Numbered from the stretch's first letter, positions 8,560 through 18,035 are shown. The stretch: DNA of 64,000 bases from JBQTII01 sp052387905 (GCA_052387905.1 JBQTIR010000022.1:1-64000), one strand, 5' to 3'. The notes: generated from the letters alone by a model not told the origin. Numbers and translations: made by a program.

Positions 8560-9497
8560 AGGCGCTCTCCCAACGTCTGCGCGAGCGGGCGGCGAGTGAA
8601 CTTCGCACGATCGTGCTGTGTGAGGCCGACGACCCTCGGGTTCAGGCTGCCGCTACGACCCTGTCCGGCGGCGGTCTGGTGCGCCCGCTCCTGCTCACCG
8701 AGGAGCGGGTCGCTGCTGTGCGGCCGCAGCTGACCGACCTGTACGTCGAGCTGCGTCGAGCCCGGGGGGCTACCCCGGCGACGGCCACGGCAGAACTGGA
8801 CAACCGACTGCTGGTCGGAGCGCTGATGGTGCGTGCAGGCCTTGCTGACGGGGCCATCGCCGGTGCGGTGTCCACCACTGCGGAGACGGTGCGCGCCGCA
8901 TTGCGGGGGATCGGACCCGCACCCGGGGTCAGCTGGGTGTCGAGTTTCTTCCTGATGGACTGTCCGTACGCCGCGGGCGGCCCGCGCACCGTGGTCTTCG
9001 CCGACTGCGCCGTGATGCCCGAACCGTCGGCCGAGCAGCTCGCCGACATCGCAGTGGCCTCGGCCGAGAGCGCCCGTGCCTTGCTCGGTGAGGATCCCCA
9101 CGTCGCCATGCTGAGCTTCTCCACCCGGGGCAGCGCTGCGCACGCCCGGGTCGACAAGGTCGTCTGGGCCACCGAGACGGCGCGCGCACGGCGTCCCGAC
9201 CTCGCCATCGACGGGGAACTACAGGCCGACGCCGCACTCGACCACCTCGTGGCGGCGGCAAAGGCCCCAGGCAGTCCCCTCGAAGGCCGCGCGAACGTCC
9301 TGGTGTTCCCGGACCTGGACGCGGGCAACATCGCCTATAAGGTGCTGGCCCGCCTGGGCGGGGCGCTCGCGGTGGGCCCGGTGCTGCAGGGCCTCGCGGC
9401 GCCGATGAACGACCTCAGCCGCGGGGCCACCGCGGAGGAAATCGTCGACCTGGCGTGCGTGACCTCCATCCAGGCCGCCGCCCGCGACAGGTACTGA
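8556..9497 (+). CDS. pta: Phosphate acetyl/butyryltransferase-family protein (Pta-like)
   Basis: 313 aa from GTG 8556, which overlaps the AtuA-like stop (GTGA). The length fits the short single-domain Pta class. The C-terminal signature MNDLSRGATAEEIVDLA and the region FPDLDAGNIAYKVLARLGG match phosphotransacetylases, which interconvert acyl-CoA and acyl phosphate. Coupled expression with the AtuA-like protein suggests handling of an acyl-CoA product; a propionyl or butyryl substrate rather than acetyl is possible. No acetate kinase is visible nearby. Confidence 0.87.
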   Translation: MKALSQRLRERAASELRTIVLCEADDPRVQAAATTLSGGGLVRPLLLTEERVAAVRPQLTDLYVELRRARGATPATATAELDNRLLVGALMVRAGLADGAIAGAVSTTAETVRAALRGIGPAPGVSWVSSFFLMDCPYAAGGPRTVVFADCAVMPEPSAEQLADIAVASAESARALLGEDPHVAMLSFSTRGSAAHARVDKVVWATETARARRPDLAIDGELQADAALDHLVAAAKAPGSPLEGRANVLVFPDLDAGNIAYKVLARLGGALAVGPVLQGLAAPMNDLSRGATAEEIVDLACVTSIQAAARDRY

Positions 9498-9501
9498 TCG
9501 G

Positions 9502-10602
9502 CTAGGCGCTGCGGCTCAGCAGATTCTCGTCGAAGCCCACGTCCCGCACACCCAGCCGGTCGTCCCACATCCGGTTACCGACCAGCGCCAAGGTGCGCGC
9601 GACGTCGAGAGCGCGCCCGCGGACCTGGTCCGGACCCAGCACCGCGAGCTGGGCGGCGCGCATGGCCTCGGCCTGCACGAGCAGCCCGAGCTGGATCCGG
9701 GTGCCCAGCGTGCGTTCGCCCTGCGCGTCGGCGCCGCCGTAGAGCTTGTCCGAGGCCGCGGTGAGGCGGTCGCTGAGCTCGCCCAAGGCCTTGGCGTCCC
9801 CGTCGGTGATGGCCTTGGCCTGCTCGGCAGGGGTCGGGATGTCAGCGGCCTCGATTGCGGCGACCCACATGTCGAAGCTCACCTGGGGACGATCTTTTTG
9901 GTAGATGCGGTCCACGCCAGTGGTGGGACGCGGTTCGGTGAGCGGCGGACCCGGGGCATTCGTGCCGCCGGCGAAGGTCGGCACCTCGGCATTGCGGGTG
10001 AACTCGACGCCCTCGATCTCCGGGCTCTGGAAGACGAAGGGCCCCAGGTCGGCGTTCGCGAGGTCGTAGGTGCGGTCGCCGATGATGCGCAAGCGGGCGG
10101 CGGCGCGCTGGTACTGCCCACGCAGGGTCTGGTCGGTGACCGAGCTGCTGAGCTTGGAGATGCGGGCGACCTCGATGTAGAGCTCGGCGCTGTCCCGGAA
10201 ATTGAGCAGAGCTCGGGGGGCCGGCTCGAACGGCTCGCGGGCGCTGAGCAGGTTCCGGGCTTCGAGGAACTTCACCAGCGCGTTGTCGGAGTCGCGGCTG
10301 ACGGTGGCCGCGTCGGTCTTGCCCTCACGCCAGTCGTTGAGGGTCTTGAGGTAGTCCAGCGCCCCCTGGGACATGCCGGCCATGTCCGTGACGACGGTGT
10401 CCTTCCACTTCTCCCCGGGGGTCTGCGCGCGGTCATTGGAAGCGATGTCGCTGTCGTCGTTGCCGCTCAGCGCCACGGTCAGCCCGCCGAGGCTCAGCCC
10501 GAGCACCACGGCGACGGCGATGAGGCGATTGCGGGTCTTGCCGAACACGCCGGCCTGCTTCGCGGCCTTGCCGGACAGGTGACCGGGACGGGACTTGGCC
10601 AT
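9502..10602 (-). CDS. Uncharacterised membrane-anchored extracytoplasmic protein
   Basis: 366 aa, no family recognised. A basic N-terminus (to about residue 26) precedes one hydrophobic helix (~27-46). The rest is soluble, Ala-rich and mostly helical, with a Pro-rich linker near residues 212-225. It is therefore probably a type-II membrane protein facing outward, or an uncleaved-signal secreted protein. ATG at 10602 is preceded by GAGAGGAA on the minus strand. It is convergent with the Pta-like gene, four bases away, and divergent from the gene at 10916. Function unknown. Confidence 0.78.
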   Translation of the reverse strand: MAKSRPGHLSGKAAKQAGVFGKTRNRLIAVAVVLGLSLGGLTVALSGNDDSDIASNDRAQTPGEKWKDTVVTDMAGMSQGALDYLKTLNDWREGKTDAATVSRDSDNALVKFLEARNLLSAREPFEPAPRALLNFRDSAELYIEVARISKLSSSVTDQTLRGQYQRAAARLRIIGDRTYDLANADLGPFVFQSPEIEGVEFTRNAEVPTFAGGTNAPGPPLTEPRPTTGVDRIYQKDRPQVSFDMWVAAIEAADIPTPAEQAKAITDGDAKALGELSDRLTAASDKLYGGADAQGERTLGTRIQLGLLVQAEAMRAAQLAVLGPDQVRGRALDVARTLALVGNRMWDDRLGVRDVGFDENLLSRSA

Positions 10603-10915
10603 GAATCGAGGTTCCTCTCGCGGTGGAGCGGACGGCTGTGCGCCGTCCTGCGACTAATTCCAGCGTAGGCGTGACACGTTCGACAGGGGCACGACGTACA
10701 ACACGGTTCGGTCTCACCCGGGTTCCGGACGCCTTGCGCAGGCCTTCGCCCCGGTATTGCGCCGGCTGGGGCCGAGGGGTAGCGTTAATCACTATAAACT
10801 CCGGCGCTCGAACGTGCGCCCCTGCTGGGCGCACTTCGCCCGCTCCGATCAGTACGGCATCGGCCGTCGACCCCCTGTGCGGCGCCGCCGGACAACCCGA
10901 GGAAAGGTAACGAGG
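10603..10915. other. Divergent intergenic region with a candidate promoter
   Basis: About 313 bases between divergent genes with no credible ORF or RNA. The best signal I see is TTGCGC (10757-10762), a 17-base spacer and TAGCGT (10780-10785), a plausible sigma-A-type promoter reading right towards 10916. A locally AT-richer patch (TTAATCACTATAAAC) follows. I see no convincing palindrome. Confidence 0.4.
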
Positions 10916-11887
10916 GTGCACTACAACTTTGGTATCGAGTGGCTCAAGGCGTTCCGCGAGAGTTCGGAGAAGGTCTGCGCGCTCTACGAGGACGACGGTT
11001 TCGTCTTCGAGGACGTCATGCTCGACCAGCACAACATCAACAACAAGCCCGATCTCCTCCGCTTGTTCTCGCTGTACGCGAACAAGGACCGCTCCAACGG
11101 CTTCGGCGTGCACAATTTCCGGATCCGGTCCTACGTCGGTGACAAGCGCTCCGGCCTGCTGCGCTGGGAGTGGGCGCCCGAGGACGCCGGCATGTTCATC
11201 GGCCTCGACGTCGCGGGCAAGCCGTTCGGCACCCAGGGCCACACCTTCCACCAGTACAACGCGGCCGGAAGGATCGTCCGCGAGTCCTCGTGGTGGGACG
11301 CGGGCGCGATCCTGCGTGCGGTCGGCCCGGTCAGCCCGACCAAGAGCCTGACGGGCGTCAAGGCGAGCGGCACCGCCGGGGACGGCTCGCAGTACACCAA
11401 GGCCGCCTCTGTCCGGGCCCACGCGGAGCGGTGGGCGAACGCGGTGGGCACCGACATCGGCGCACTCGGCCACCTTTACGCCGACTACTTCACCTCCGAG
11501 TGGAACATGGTCGACGACCACCTGCTGGACACCGTCACCGACCGCGAGATGCTCGCGGAGGCACTCGGCGGTCTGTCCAGCGGCGAGAACGGTAAATACA
11601 CCCTCGCGGTGACCGACGTGTTCGAAGGCAATGGCCACGCGCTGATCCACTGGGACCTCACGGTCGAGGGCGCCTCCACCTACCGCGGCCTGCCCACCGG
11701 CGGCAAGACGATCACGACCCTCGGTTCGACGTTCCACGAGTTCGATGCCGACGGCAAGATCTTGCTCGAGTCCACCTGCATCGAGGACAACCGGGCGTTC
11801 ATCCAGCTCGGGGTCCCGATCCTGCGCCCGCACTACTGGGAAGAGGACTTCGACATGGCCGCCTTCGTCGCCAGTCTCGGTGCCTGA
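10916..11887 (+). CDS. Tandem NTF2/SnoaL-like double-domain protein
   Basis: 323 aa from GTG 10916, with GGAAAGG at 10901-10907. Two halves (about residues 1-135 and 160-305) show the same cone-fold pattern: an N-terminal helix with a Trp or Leu, a Tyr/Asp-rich turn, then strands ending in HTFHQYNAAGRI in the first copy and STFHEFDADGKI in the second. NTF2-like domains serve as cyclases, dehydratases, isomerases or ligand binders; SnoaL-like is the nearest family. The tandem could form an intramolecular version of the usual dimer. Substrate unknown. A hairpin follows the stop. Confidence 0.72.
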   Translation: MHYNFGIEWLKAFRESSEKVCALYEDDGFVFEDVMLDQHNINNKPDLLRLFSLYANKDRSNGFGVHNFRIRSYVGDKRSGLLRWEWAPEDAGMFIGLDVAGKPFGTQGHTFHQYNAAGRIVRESSWWDAGAILRAVGPVSPTKSLTGVKASGTAGDGSQYTKAASVRAHAERWANAVGTDIGALGHLYADYFTSEWNMVDDHLLDTVTDREMLAEALGGLSSGENGKYTLAVTDVFEGNGHALIHWDLTVEGASTYRGLPTGGKTITTLGSTFHEFDADGKILLESTCIEDNRAFIQLGVPILRPHYWEEDFDMAAFVASLGA

Positions 11888-11916
11888 GCTCCTGCTCGCA
11901 GAATTGCCCTAGAGTC

Positions 11917-11951
11917 GGCGCGCCTGCCTGGAGTTCTCAGGCGGGCGCGCC
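11917..11951 (+). terminator. Hairpin terminator after the NTF2-like gene
   Basis: A 14-bp GC-rich stem (11917-11930 with 11938-11951) with one G:U-type mismatch and a 7-base loop, 30 bases after the stop at 11887. There is no T-run. It separates this gene from the FMN reductase gene. Confidence 0.65.
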
Positions 11952-11982
11952 GTCGCTTGTCATGACCGGAAGGCAGAAACAG

Positions 11983-12591
11983 ATGACTGAGGCGAGTTCG
12001 GTCCGCGTGCTGTGCATCGGCGGCTCCACCCGCCCCGGGTCCAGCTCGGAGAAGGCGATCAAGGTCAGTGCGGCAGCAGCCGCGGCCGCCGGCGCCACCG
12101 TGGACCTCATCGTGAGCCGGGACCTGATGTTCCCGATCTACGACACCGAGACCCCGGATCGTAGCCCGGAAGCGGCGCGCTTCGTCGCCTCGATCCGGGC
12201 GGCTGACGCCTTCATCATCGCCTCTCCCGGCTACCACGGCTCGATGTCGGGAATGCTCAAGAACGCCCTGGACTACCTTGAGGACACCAACAAGGACGAG
12301 CGGGTCTACCTCGACGGGATGCCGGTCGGCTGCATCGCGGTCTCCTACGGCTGGCAGGCGACGGTCTCGACGTTGCAGAGCATCCGCACCACCGTCCACG
12401 CGCTGCGCGGATGGCCCAGCCCGCTGGGCGGGACCATCAACGCCTCGGGGAAGGTCTTCGATGGTGAGGGCATCTGTATCGACGACGGTGCCCGCTTCCA
12501 GTTGGAGACCGTGGCCAAGCAGGTTGTCGAGTTCGCCATCCTGCGCAAGAGCGGCCTCGCGCCGAGCCTGTCGGTCGCCTCGTCGGTCTGA
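11983..12591 (+). CDS. NAD(P)H-dependent FMN reductase-family flavoprotein
   Basis: 202 aa. ATG at 11983 is chosen because GGAAGG lies at 11968-11973; an upstream ATG at 11962 has no ribosome-binding site. Flavodoxin-fold motifs are visible: CIGGSTRPGSSSEKA (FMN phosphate loop) near the N-terminus and ASPGYHGSMSGMLKNALDY (flavin isoalloxazine loop) in the middle. It resembles the SsuE/ArsH/azoreductase group, which passes NAD(P)H electrons to flavin or quinone substrates. The neighbourhood gives no clear partner; it stands alone before plsB. Confidence 0.85.
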   Translation: MTEASSVRVLCIGGSTRPGSSSEKAIKVSAAAAAAAGATVDLIVSRDLMFPIYDTETPDRSPEAARFVASIRAADAFIIASPGYHGSMSGMLKNALDYLEDTNKDERVYLDGMPVGCIAVSYGWQATVSTLQSIRTTVHALRGWPSPLGGTINASGKVFDGEGICIDDGARFQLETVAKQVVEFAILRKSGLAPSLSVASSV

Positions 12592-12650
12592 CCGGCGTGT
12601 CACAGGTGTGGTGCGCACGTGTGGTGCAGACCACGGCGGTCCCCTCTAGC

Positions 12651-12672
12651 TAACAGTCAATCCTGACTGCTA
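12651..12672. promoter_or_regulatory. Palindromic operator upstream of plsB (site 1 of 3)
   Basis: TA-n-CAGTCA-atcc-TGACTG-n-TA: a perfect 6+6 inverted repeat (12654-12659 and 12664-12669) with an outer TA/TA pair. The same element with the same 4-base spacer lies at 21314-21335 upstream of the TetR gene and at 26401-26422, so it is probably that regulator's binding site. Just upstream is a 9-bp direct repeat, GTGTGGTGC at 12606-12614 and 12619-12627. Confidence 0.7.
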
Positions 12673-12767
12673 CGGTCGAGTTTCGCCCCCAGCTCCGCGG
12701 CCCGTAGATTTGATCGCCGGTGTATTTCGCGCGGGCAACTCGCTGGGCATCGCACGAAGGAGCGAGG

Positions 12768-15023
12768 GTGAAGGCCGGAACAGTCGCCGGTACGCAGGCC
12801 GCGGTGATCATTCTCGCGGTCGTTCGAACCCGCACCGAGCGCAAGCTCATCGATAAGTGGGTGGGCGAGGTGCACCGGGGCTCCCCGGTGTTGGAGGCAC
12901 GCGGGGACTGGACGGTCACCGACTACCCGGACGCGACCCTGGTGGTACCCGTGCGGGTCACTTGGATCGACGTGCCCGCGCCGTCCCGGCGGCCGTCGGA
13001 GATGCTGGCCCACCTCTCGCCGCGTCGTCCATGGAGCGTGCTGCAGCCGACCTTGGTCCGCAGCGTCCCCGGGCGGGCCAACGTGGTCCAGGGCGAGCCG
13101 GCGACCATCGGTGACCTGCGCTCCCGGTTCGCTGCCGAGGCCGGCCCGGCGGGTTCGTCCTTCGAGACCTTCGTGGCCCGTGCCGCGACCGTGGCCTGTG
13201 ACCGCGCCGAACGCCGGTTGATCGGTGACCGCTACAAGGTGCCCCGCCAGGTGGTCGAGCAGATCAGCGAGTCCCTGCGTTTCCGGTCCCGGATCGAGGA
13301 CCTGGCGACCAAGCTCGGCAAGGAACCGGCCGCGGTGCTCGCCGAGGCCAAGTCCTGCCTCGACGAACTGGTCACCGTGCAGAGCCCGGCGGCGATCGAC
13401 GCCTTCCGCACCGTGCTCGCACCGATGCATGCCAAGGCCTGGAAGGTCCAGGTCGACACCGCCGGGCTGGACAAGCTGCGCGAGCTCAACCGGCGCCAGG
13501 CGCTGGTGTTCCTGCCGGCCCACCGCTCCTACGTGGACCCCCTGGTGTTGGCCGAAGTGCTGCACCAGCACGACTTCCCGCGCAACCACATGCTCGGGGG
13601 CAACAACATGTCCTTCTGGCCGATCGGCCCGCTGGGCAAGCGCGCCGGGGTCATCTTCATCCGCCGCAGCAACGCGGACGACGCGGTGTACAAGTTCGCG
13701 TTGCGGGAGTACCTCGGGCACCTGACGGCCAAGAAGTTCAATCTCGAGTGGTACATCGAGGGCGGGCGGACCCGTACCGGCAAGTTGCGCCCCCCCAAGC
13801 TCGGGCTGCTCTCCTACCTGGTGCGCGGGCTCGGCGACGACACCGACGTCGATGTCTCCATGGTCCCGGTCTCGATCGTCTACGACTACATGCAAGAGGT
13901 GGGCGCGCTCGACGCCGAGCAGGGTGGCGCTGCCAAGGCCGCGGAGAGCAGTCGTTGGCTGGCCCGCTACATCCGGGGTCAGCAGAGCCGCAGTGGCAAC
14001 GCCTGGGTGCGCTTCGGTGAGCCGTTCTCCTTGCGGGAGGCCCTCGCCTCTGCCGGGTCCGGCCCGACCCAGCTCGACAAGGTCGGTTTCCGGATCTGCG
14101 ACGGCATCAACCGCACGACCCCGATGACCTCGAGCGCGTTGTTGACCTTCGCCCTGCTCGGCAGTCACGACCGGGCGCTCACCCTCGCCGAGGTCGGCCG
14201 GGTCGCCGAGCCGCTGCTCGACTACCTGGAAGTGCGGGGAGTGCCGACCACTGATGGTGATCGCGCGTTGCGTACCGAGAAGGGCCTGCGCCTGGCCCTG
14301 GACCGCTTGGTCGCCTACGGGGTCGCCACGAACTTCGACGGTGGCCCCGAGCCGGTGTGGTCGATCCAGCCCGGTCAGCACCGGGTGGCGGCGTTCTACC
14401 GCAACAGCGCGCTGCACCACCTCGTCACCCGCGCGATCGTGGAGCTGGCGCTGCTGCACGTCTCGGGCAAGGGCGTCGCCGACGACCCGATCGCCGAGGC
14501 CTGGGCGGAGGCGCAACGGCTGCGGGACCTGCTCAAGTTCGAGTTCTTCTTCCCGCCGACCGAACAGTTCCTCGACGACGTCGTCGACGAGATGCGCCTC
14601 ATCGACCCGAACTGGAGCCAGCGCGCGACCGAGGACGGGGCCGCGGAACTGCTGGCGTCCTCGCACCTGCTGGTCGCGCACCGCGCGCTGCGGTCCTTCC
14701 TGGATGCCCAGGTCGTCGTCGCGACGGCCCTCGCTGAGCGCGACCCCGCCATCGAGGTCGTCGAGGGTCCGTTCCTGAGTCAGTGCCTGGGCCTCGGTCA
14801 GCAGATGCTGCTCCGCGGCCGGCTGCACCGCGCCGACTCGGTGTCGCGCGAGCTCTACGGAACGGCGCTGCGCCTGGCCCGTCACAAGGGCCTGCTCGAG
14901 ACCGGTGGCGAGGAGATCCGCCGCGCGCGTCAGGACTTCGTCGCGGAGGTTACCGGCGTCCTGGAACGACTCGGCCGGATCGCCCGGCTCGAGGAAGACC
15001 TGCTCGATGAGGTACTCGCATGA
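12768..15023 (+). CDS. plsB: Glycerol-3-phosphate 1-O-acyltransferase PlsB
   Basis: 751 aa from GTG 12768, behind GAAGGAG at 12756-12762. It transfers an acyl chain to sn-glycerol-3-phosphate, the first step of phospholipid and triacylglycerol synthesis, at the membrane. The acyltransferase domain holds H252-x4-D257 (HRSYVD), then FIRRS, the substrate-binding YIEGGRTRTGK and a VPVSIVYD block, all in the right order. The long helical C-terminal region is typical of PlsB rather than PlsY/PlsX systems. A palindromic operator lies 96-117 bases upstream of the start. The HAD-PlsC gene follows after a 31-base gap. Confidence 0.93.
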   Translation: MKAGTVAGTQAAVIILAVVRTRTERKLIDKWVGEVHRGSPVLEARGDWTVTDYPDATLVVPVRVTWIDVPAPSRRPSEMLAHLSPRRPWSVLQPTLVRSVPGRANVVQGEPATIGDLRSRFAAEAGPAGSSFETFVARAATVACDRAERRLIGDRYKVPRQVVEQISESLRFRSRIEDLATKLGKEPAAVLAEAKSCLDELVTVQSPAAIDAFRTVLAPMHAKAWKVQVDTAGLDKLRELNRRQALVFLPAHRSYVDPLVLAEVLHQHDFPRNHMLGGNNMSFWPIGPLGKRAGVIFIRRSNADDAVYKFALREYLGHLTAKKFNLEWYIEGGRTRTGKLRPPKLGLLSYLVRGLGDDTDVDVSMVPVSIVYDYMQEVGALDAEQGGAAKAAESSRWLARYIRGQQSRSGNAWVRFGEPFSLREALASAGSGPTQLDKVGFRICDGINRTTPMTSSALLTFALLGSHDRALTLAEVGRVAEPLLDYLEVRGVPTTDGDRALRTEKGLRLALDRLVAYGVATNFDGGPEPVWSIQPGQHRVAAFYRNSALHHLVTRAIVELALLHVSGKGVADDPIAEAWAEAQRLRDLLKFEFFFPPTEQFLDDVVDEMRLIDPNWSQRATEDGAAELLASSHLLVAHRALRSFLDAQVVVATALAERDPAIEVVEGPFLSQCLGLGQQMLLRGRLHRADSVSRELYGTALRLARHKGLLETGGEEIRRARQDFVAEVTGVLERLGRIARLEEDLLDEVLA

Positions 15024-15054
15024 GCGGGAACTGCTGGCGACGAAGGAGCGGGCA

Positions 15055-16563
15055 GTGCCCGCGGGGAATGGACGACAAATGACACTGGACAAGCTCCTGG
15101 CAGATGTCTTCTCTTCCGCCCGCGGCCCGGAGATCGGTGCCTTCTTCGACTACGACGGCACGGTGATCACCGGCTACTCGGCGAGTTCCTTCTACAACAA
15201 GCGGATCAAGGACCTCGACATCGGTCTGCAGGAGCTGGTCAAGACCCTGCTGCTCGCACGCCGCGGCATTCACACCGAGGACGACTTCGCCGAGCTGTTG
15301 GAGCTCTCCCTCGGGGCGTGGAAGGGCAAGTCGGAGGAGGAGCTCTACGCGCTGGGCCGCAAGCTGTTCCGGGGCGAGATCGCGGGCAAGCTGCACACCG
15401 AGGTCTTCGAGTTGATCGAGGCCCACCGTGCGATGGGCCACACTCTCGTCCTGGCCTCCTCGGCCACCCGCTTCCAGGTCGCCCCGATGGCGGAGGAACT
15501 TGGCATCGACCGGGTGTTGTGTACCCCGCTGGGGGTGGATGCCGACGGACTGCTGACCGGGACGACAGGTGGTCGCCCGCTGTGGGGTCCGGGCAAGGCA
15601 GCCGCGGTGCTGGCCTGCGCCGCCGAGGACGGCATCGACCTCGCACGCTCGTTCGCCTACAGCAACGGCGATGAGGATGTGCCCTTCCTGGAGGCGGTCG
15701 CGCATCCCGTCGCGGTGGCGCCGGAGGCGGGTCTTGCCGAGCAGGCGCAGGCCCGGGGATGGCCGGTCCTGGACTGTGTGCCGCGAGGCAAGCGTCCCGG
15801 CGTGGCAGACATCGCCCGCACCGCAGCGTTCTACGGCGCCTTCACCGGTGCGTTGGCGGTCGGCGCCGGCGTCGGGTTGCTGAACCGTTCGCGTCGCCAG
15901 GTCGTCGACATCACCTCGGCTGTCGGCACCGACCTCGGCTTCGCCCTGGCCGGGGTCGAGGTCGAGGTGGTTTCTGGCGCCGAGCACCTGTGGTCGCACC
16001 GGCCGGCCGTGTTCATCTTCAACCACCAGTCCTACATGGACGCGGCAGTGGCAATGAAGCTCGTGCGCACCTCCTTCACGGGCGTGGCCAAGAAGGAAGC
16101 CAAGAATATTCCGGTGTTCGGCGCGCTGTTCCAGATCGGCGGGGTCGCGTTCATGGACCGCGGCAACATCTCCGACCCCAAGGCAGCGTTGGCGCCGGCC
16201 GTGGACAAGCTCACCAATGAGGGGCTGTCGTTGGTGCTTTCCCCGGAGGGCACCCGCTCGCCCACCCCGCGGCTCGGGCCGTTCAAGAAAGGCGCCTTCC
16301 ACATGGCGCAGCAGGCGGGTGTACCGATCGTGGCGATGGTGATGAAGGGTCAGAACGAGGTGCAGTGGAAGGGGGCTCAATGTGTGCGCCCTGGCCGCAT
16401 CGAAGTCGTGGTGCTGCCGCCGGTCGACACCTCGGACTGGACGCCGCAGACGGTGTCGGCACGCACTGCCGAGGTGCGCGAAATGTTCGTGCACACCCTC
16501 GCGCACTGGCCGGGTCGGCCCTCCGCGCCTGATGTTCCCGCCCCTGCAGGAGGTACCCAGTGA
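15055..16563 (+). CDS. plsC: HAD-IB phosphatase / 1-acylglycerol-3-phosphate acyltransferase fusion
   Basis: 502 aa from GTG 15055 (GAAGGAG at 15042-15048); ATG 15079 is an alternative. Residues ~25-255 are a HAD-superfamily IB domain: D32-x-D34-GT motif, then SSATRF and NGDEDVPFLE late motifs. Residues ~310-470 are a PlsC domain with H324-x4-D329 (NHQSYMD), FMDRGN and SPEGTRSPTPRLG. The same fusion is known from mycobacteria. It would acylate lysophosphatidate, and the HAD part may dephosphorylate an intermediate. It sits between plsB and WS/DGAT, with GTGA overlap to the latter. Confidence 0.9.
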   Translation: MPAGNGRQMTLDKLLADVFSSARGPEIGAFFDYDGTVITGYSASSFYNKRIKDLDIGLQELVKTLLLARRGIHTEDDFAELLELSLGAWKGKSEEELYALGRKLFRGEIAGKLHTEVFELIEAHRAMGHTLVLASSATRFQVAPMAEELGIDRVLCTPLGVDADGLLTGTTGGRPLWGPGKAAAVLACAAEDGIDLARSFAYSNGDEDVPFLEAVAHPVAVAPEAGLAEQAQARGWPVLDCVPRGKRPGVADIARTAAFYGAFTGALAVGAGVGLLNRSRRQVVDITSAVGTDLGFALAGVEVEVVSGAEHLWSHRPAVFIFNHQSYMDAAVAMKLVRTSFTGVAKKEAKNIPVFGALFQIGGVAFMDRGNISDPKAALAPAVDKLTNEGLSLVLSPEGTRSPTPRLGPFKKGAFHMAQQAGVPIVAMVMKGQNEVQWKGAQCVRPGRIEVVVLPPVDTSDWTPQTVSARTAEVREMFVHTLAHWPGRPSAPDVPAPAGGTQ

Positions 16564-18002
16564 CTGCCGCTCCCGAGGCCGTGATGGCCGACGCCCAATG
16601 GGGCGGCGGCAGCGATGTCATGAATGCTTTCGAGACGTTGATGTGGCGGGTGGAGATCGACTCGCCGCTGCGCTCGACCTGTGTGGGGATCGAGTTGCTC
16701 GACGGCACACCGGACTGGGCCGAGGTGGTCGCCACGCACGAGCGGGTCGTGCGTCAGGTGCCGCGGCTGCGCCAGCGCGTGGTGGCTCCGCCGCTCGGAC
16801 TGGCTCCGCCGCGCTGGGCCATCGACCACAGTTTCGACCTGCACTACCACCTGCGCCGCACCCGGCTGCCCGAGGGTGCCGGCTGGACCGAACTGCTCGC
16901 GGCCGCCCAGAAGGCCGGCATGCGGGGATTCGACCGGGCGCGCCCGCAGTGGGAAGCGGTGCTCTACGAGGGTCTGCCCGACGGGAAGTCCGCCTACGTT
17001 CTCAAGCTGCACCACTCGATGTCCGACGGCATGGGCATTATCAAGTTGCTCGCCCTGATCCACCCGGCGGCCAATGCACCGATGCCCGTCCTGCCGGCGG
17101 ACCTGGCCGGCCCGCCGAGGTCGATGACTCCGCTGGACGCCCTGCGCGCGCACGCGGTGGACGGCCTACGCGGCGCTCCGACCCTGGCCCGCAAGGCGGG
17201 TGAATCAACGCTGCGGTTTGTCACCAGCCCGCTGTCCTCGGCGAAGTCCTCGGCGGCCTACACCCGCTCCCTGCGCCGTGTCCTGTCCCCGCCGGCCGCC
17301 AAGCCTTCACCTTTGCTGGCGGAGCGCAGCAACAACTGGCGTTTCGGCGCCCTTGATGTCGACTTCGCCTCGCTGCGCGCCGCGGGAAAGTCCGTCGGTG
17401 CTTCCGTCAACGACGCCTACCTCGCCGCCTTGCTGGGCGGGTTCCGTCTGTACCACGAGGCGATGGGCGCCACGCCTGCTCCGATCCCGATCGGGATTCC
17501 GATCTCGCTACGCAGCGCCGATGCGGCCTCCGGGGGCAACGAGATCGCCTCGGCGCGGCTGGTGGGGCCGATGGACATCGTCGATCCGGCCAAGCGGATG
17601 GTGGCGATCGGCGAGTCGGTCCGGCGCGCTCGCGCGGAGCCGGCGATGAACAACATCAACATGGTGGCGCCGACGATCGCGAAGCTGCCGCCTGCGGTGA
17701 TCGCCCAGCTCGCCGGCGGCATGACCAAGACCAACGATCTGCAGGCCAGCAACGTCCCCGGCTTCCGCGAGGACATGTTCCTGGCGGGTGTGCCAGTGGC
17801 CCGGCTCTACGGCTATGCACCGCTGCCCGGGTGCCCGGCGATGATCACGCTGGCGACCCACGGGAAGGTCGGTTGCGTCGGCGTCAATTACGACGCGGCC
17901 TCGTTCACCGACGGTCCGTTGTTCATCCGCAGCCTGGTCGCCGGATTCGACGAGGTGCTGGCCCTGGCCGGCGCGGACTCGGTCCCCACGACCAGTCGCT
18001 GA
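16560..18002 (+). CDS. Wax ester synthase / diacylglycerol acyltransferase (WS/DGAT)
   Basis: 480 aa, the family's usual length. The active-site motif HHSMSDG (H151, H152, D156, G157) is intact, and the C-terminal DUF1298-type region (SNVPG, YGYAPLPGCPAM) is present. It uses acyl-CoA to make triacylglycerol from diacylglycerol, or wax esters from alcohols, at the membrane or lipid-droplet surface. GTG 16560 overlaps the plsC stop and has GGAGG at 16548-16552. With plsB and plsC it gives three consecutive acylation steps, which points to a storage-lipid operon. Confidence 0.93.
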   Translation: MTAAPEAVMADAQWGGGSDVMNAFETLMWRVEIDSPLRSTCVGIELLDGTPDWAEVVATHERVVRQVPRLRQRVVAPPLGLAPPRWAIDHSFDLHYHLRRTRLPEGAGWTELLAAAQKAGMRGFDRARPQWEAVLYEGLPDGKSAYVLKLHHSMSDGMGIIKLLALIHPAANAPMPVLPADLAGPPRSMTPLDALRAHAVDGLRGAPTLARKAGESTLRFVTSPLSSAKSSAAYTRSLRRVLSPPAAKPSPLLAERSNNWRFGALDVDFASLRAAGKSVGASVNDAYLAALLGGFRLYHEAMGATPAPIPIGIPISLRSADAASGGNEIASARLVGPMDIVDPAKRMVAIGESVRRARAEPAMNNINMVAPTIAKLPPAVIAQLAGGMTKTNDLQASNVPGFREDMFLAGVPVARLYGYAPLPGCPAMITLATHGKVGCVGVNYDAASFTDGPLFIRSLVAGFDEVLALAGADSVPTTSR

Positions 18003-18035
18003 CACAGGACACCGGACCCAGGTAGCGGAGACAGC

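Noticed and set aside
12606..12627. 9-bp direct repeat GTGTGGTGC upstream of plsB as a separate regulator site
   Set aside because: Only two copies with no recurrence at other promoters that I could find; recorded with the nearby operator instead.
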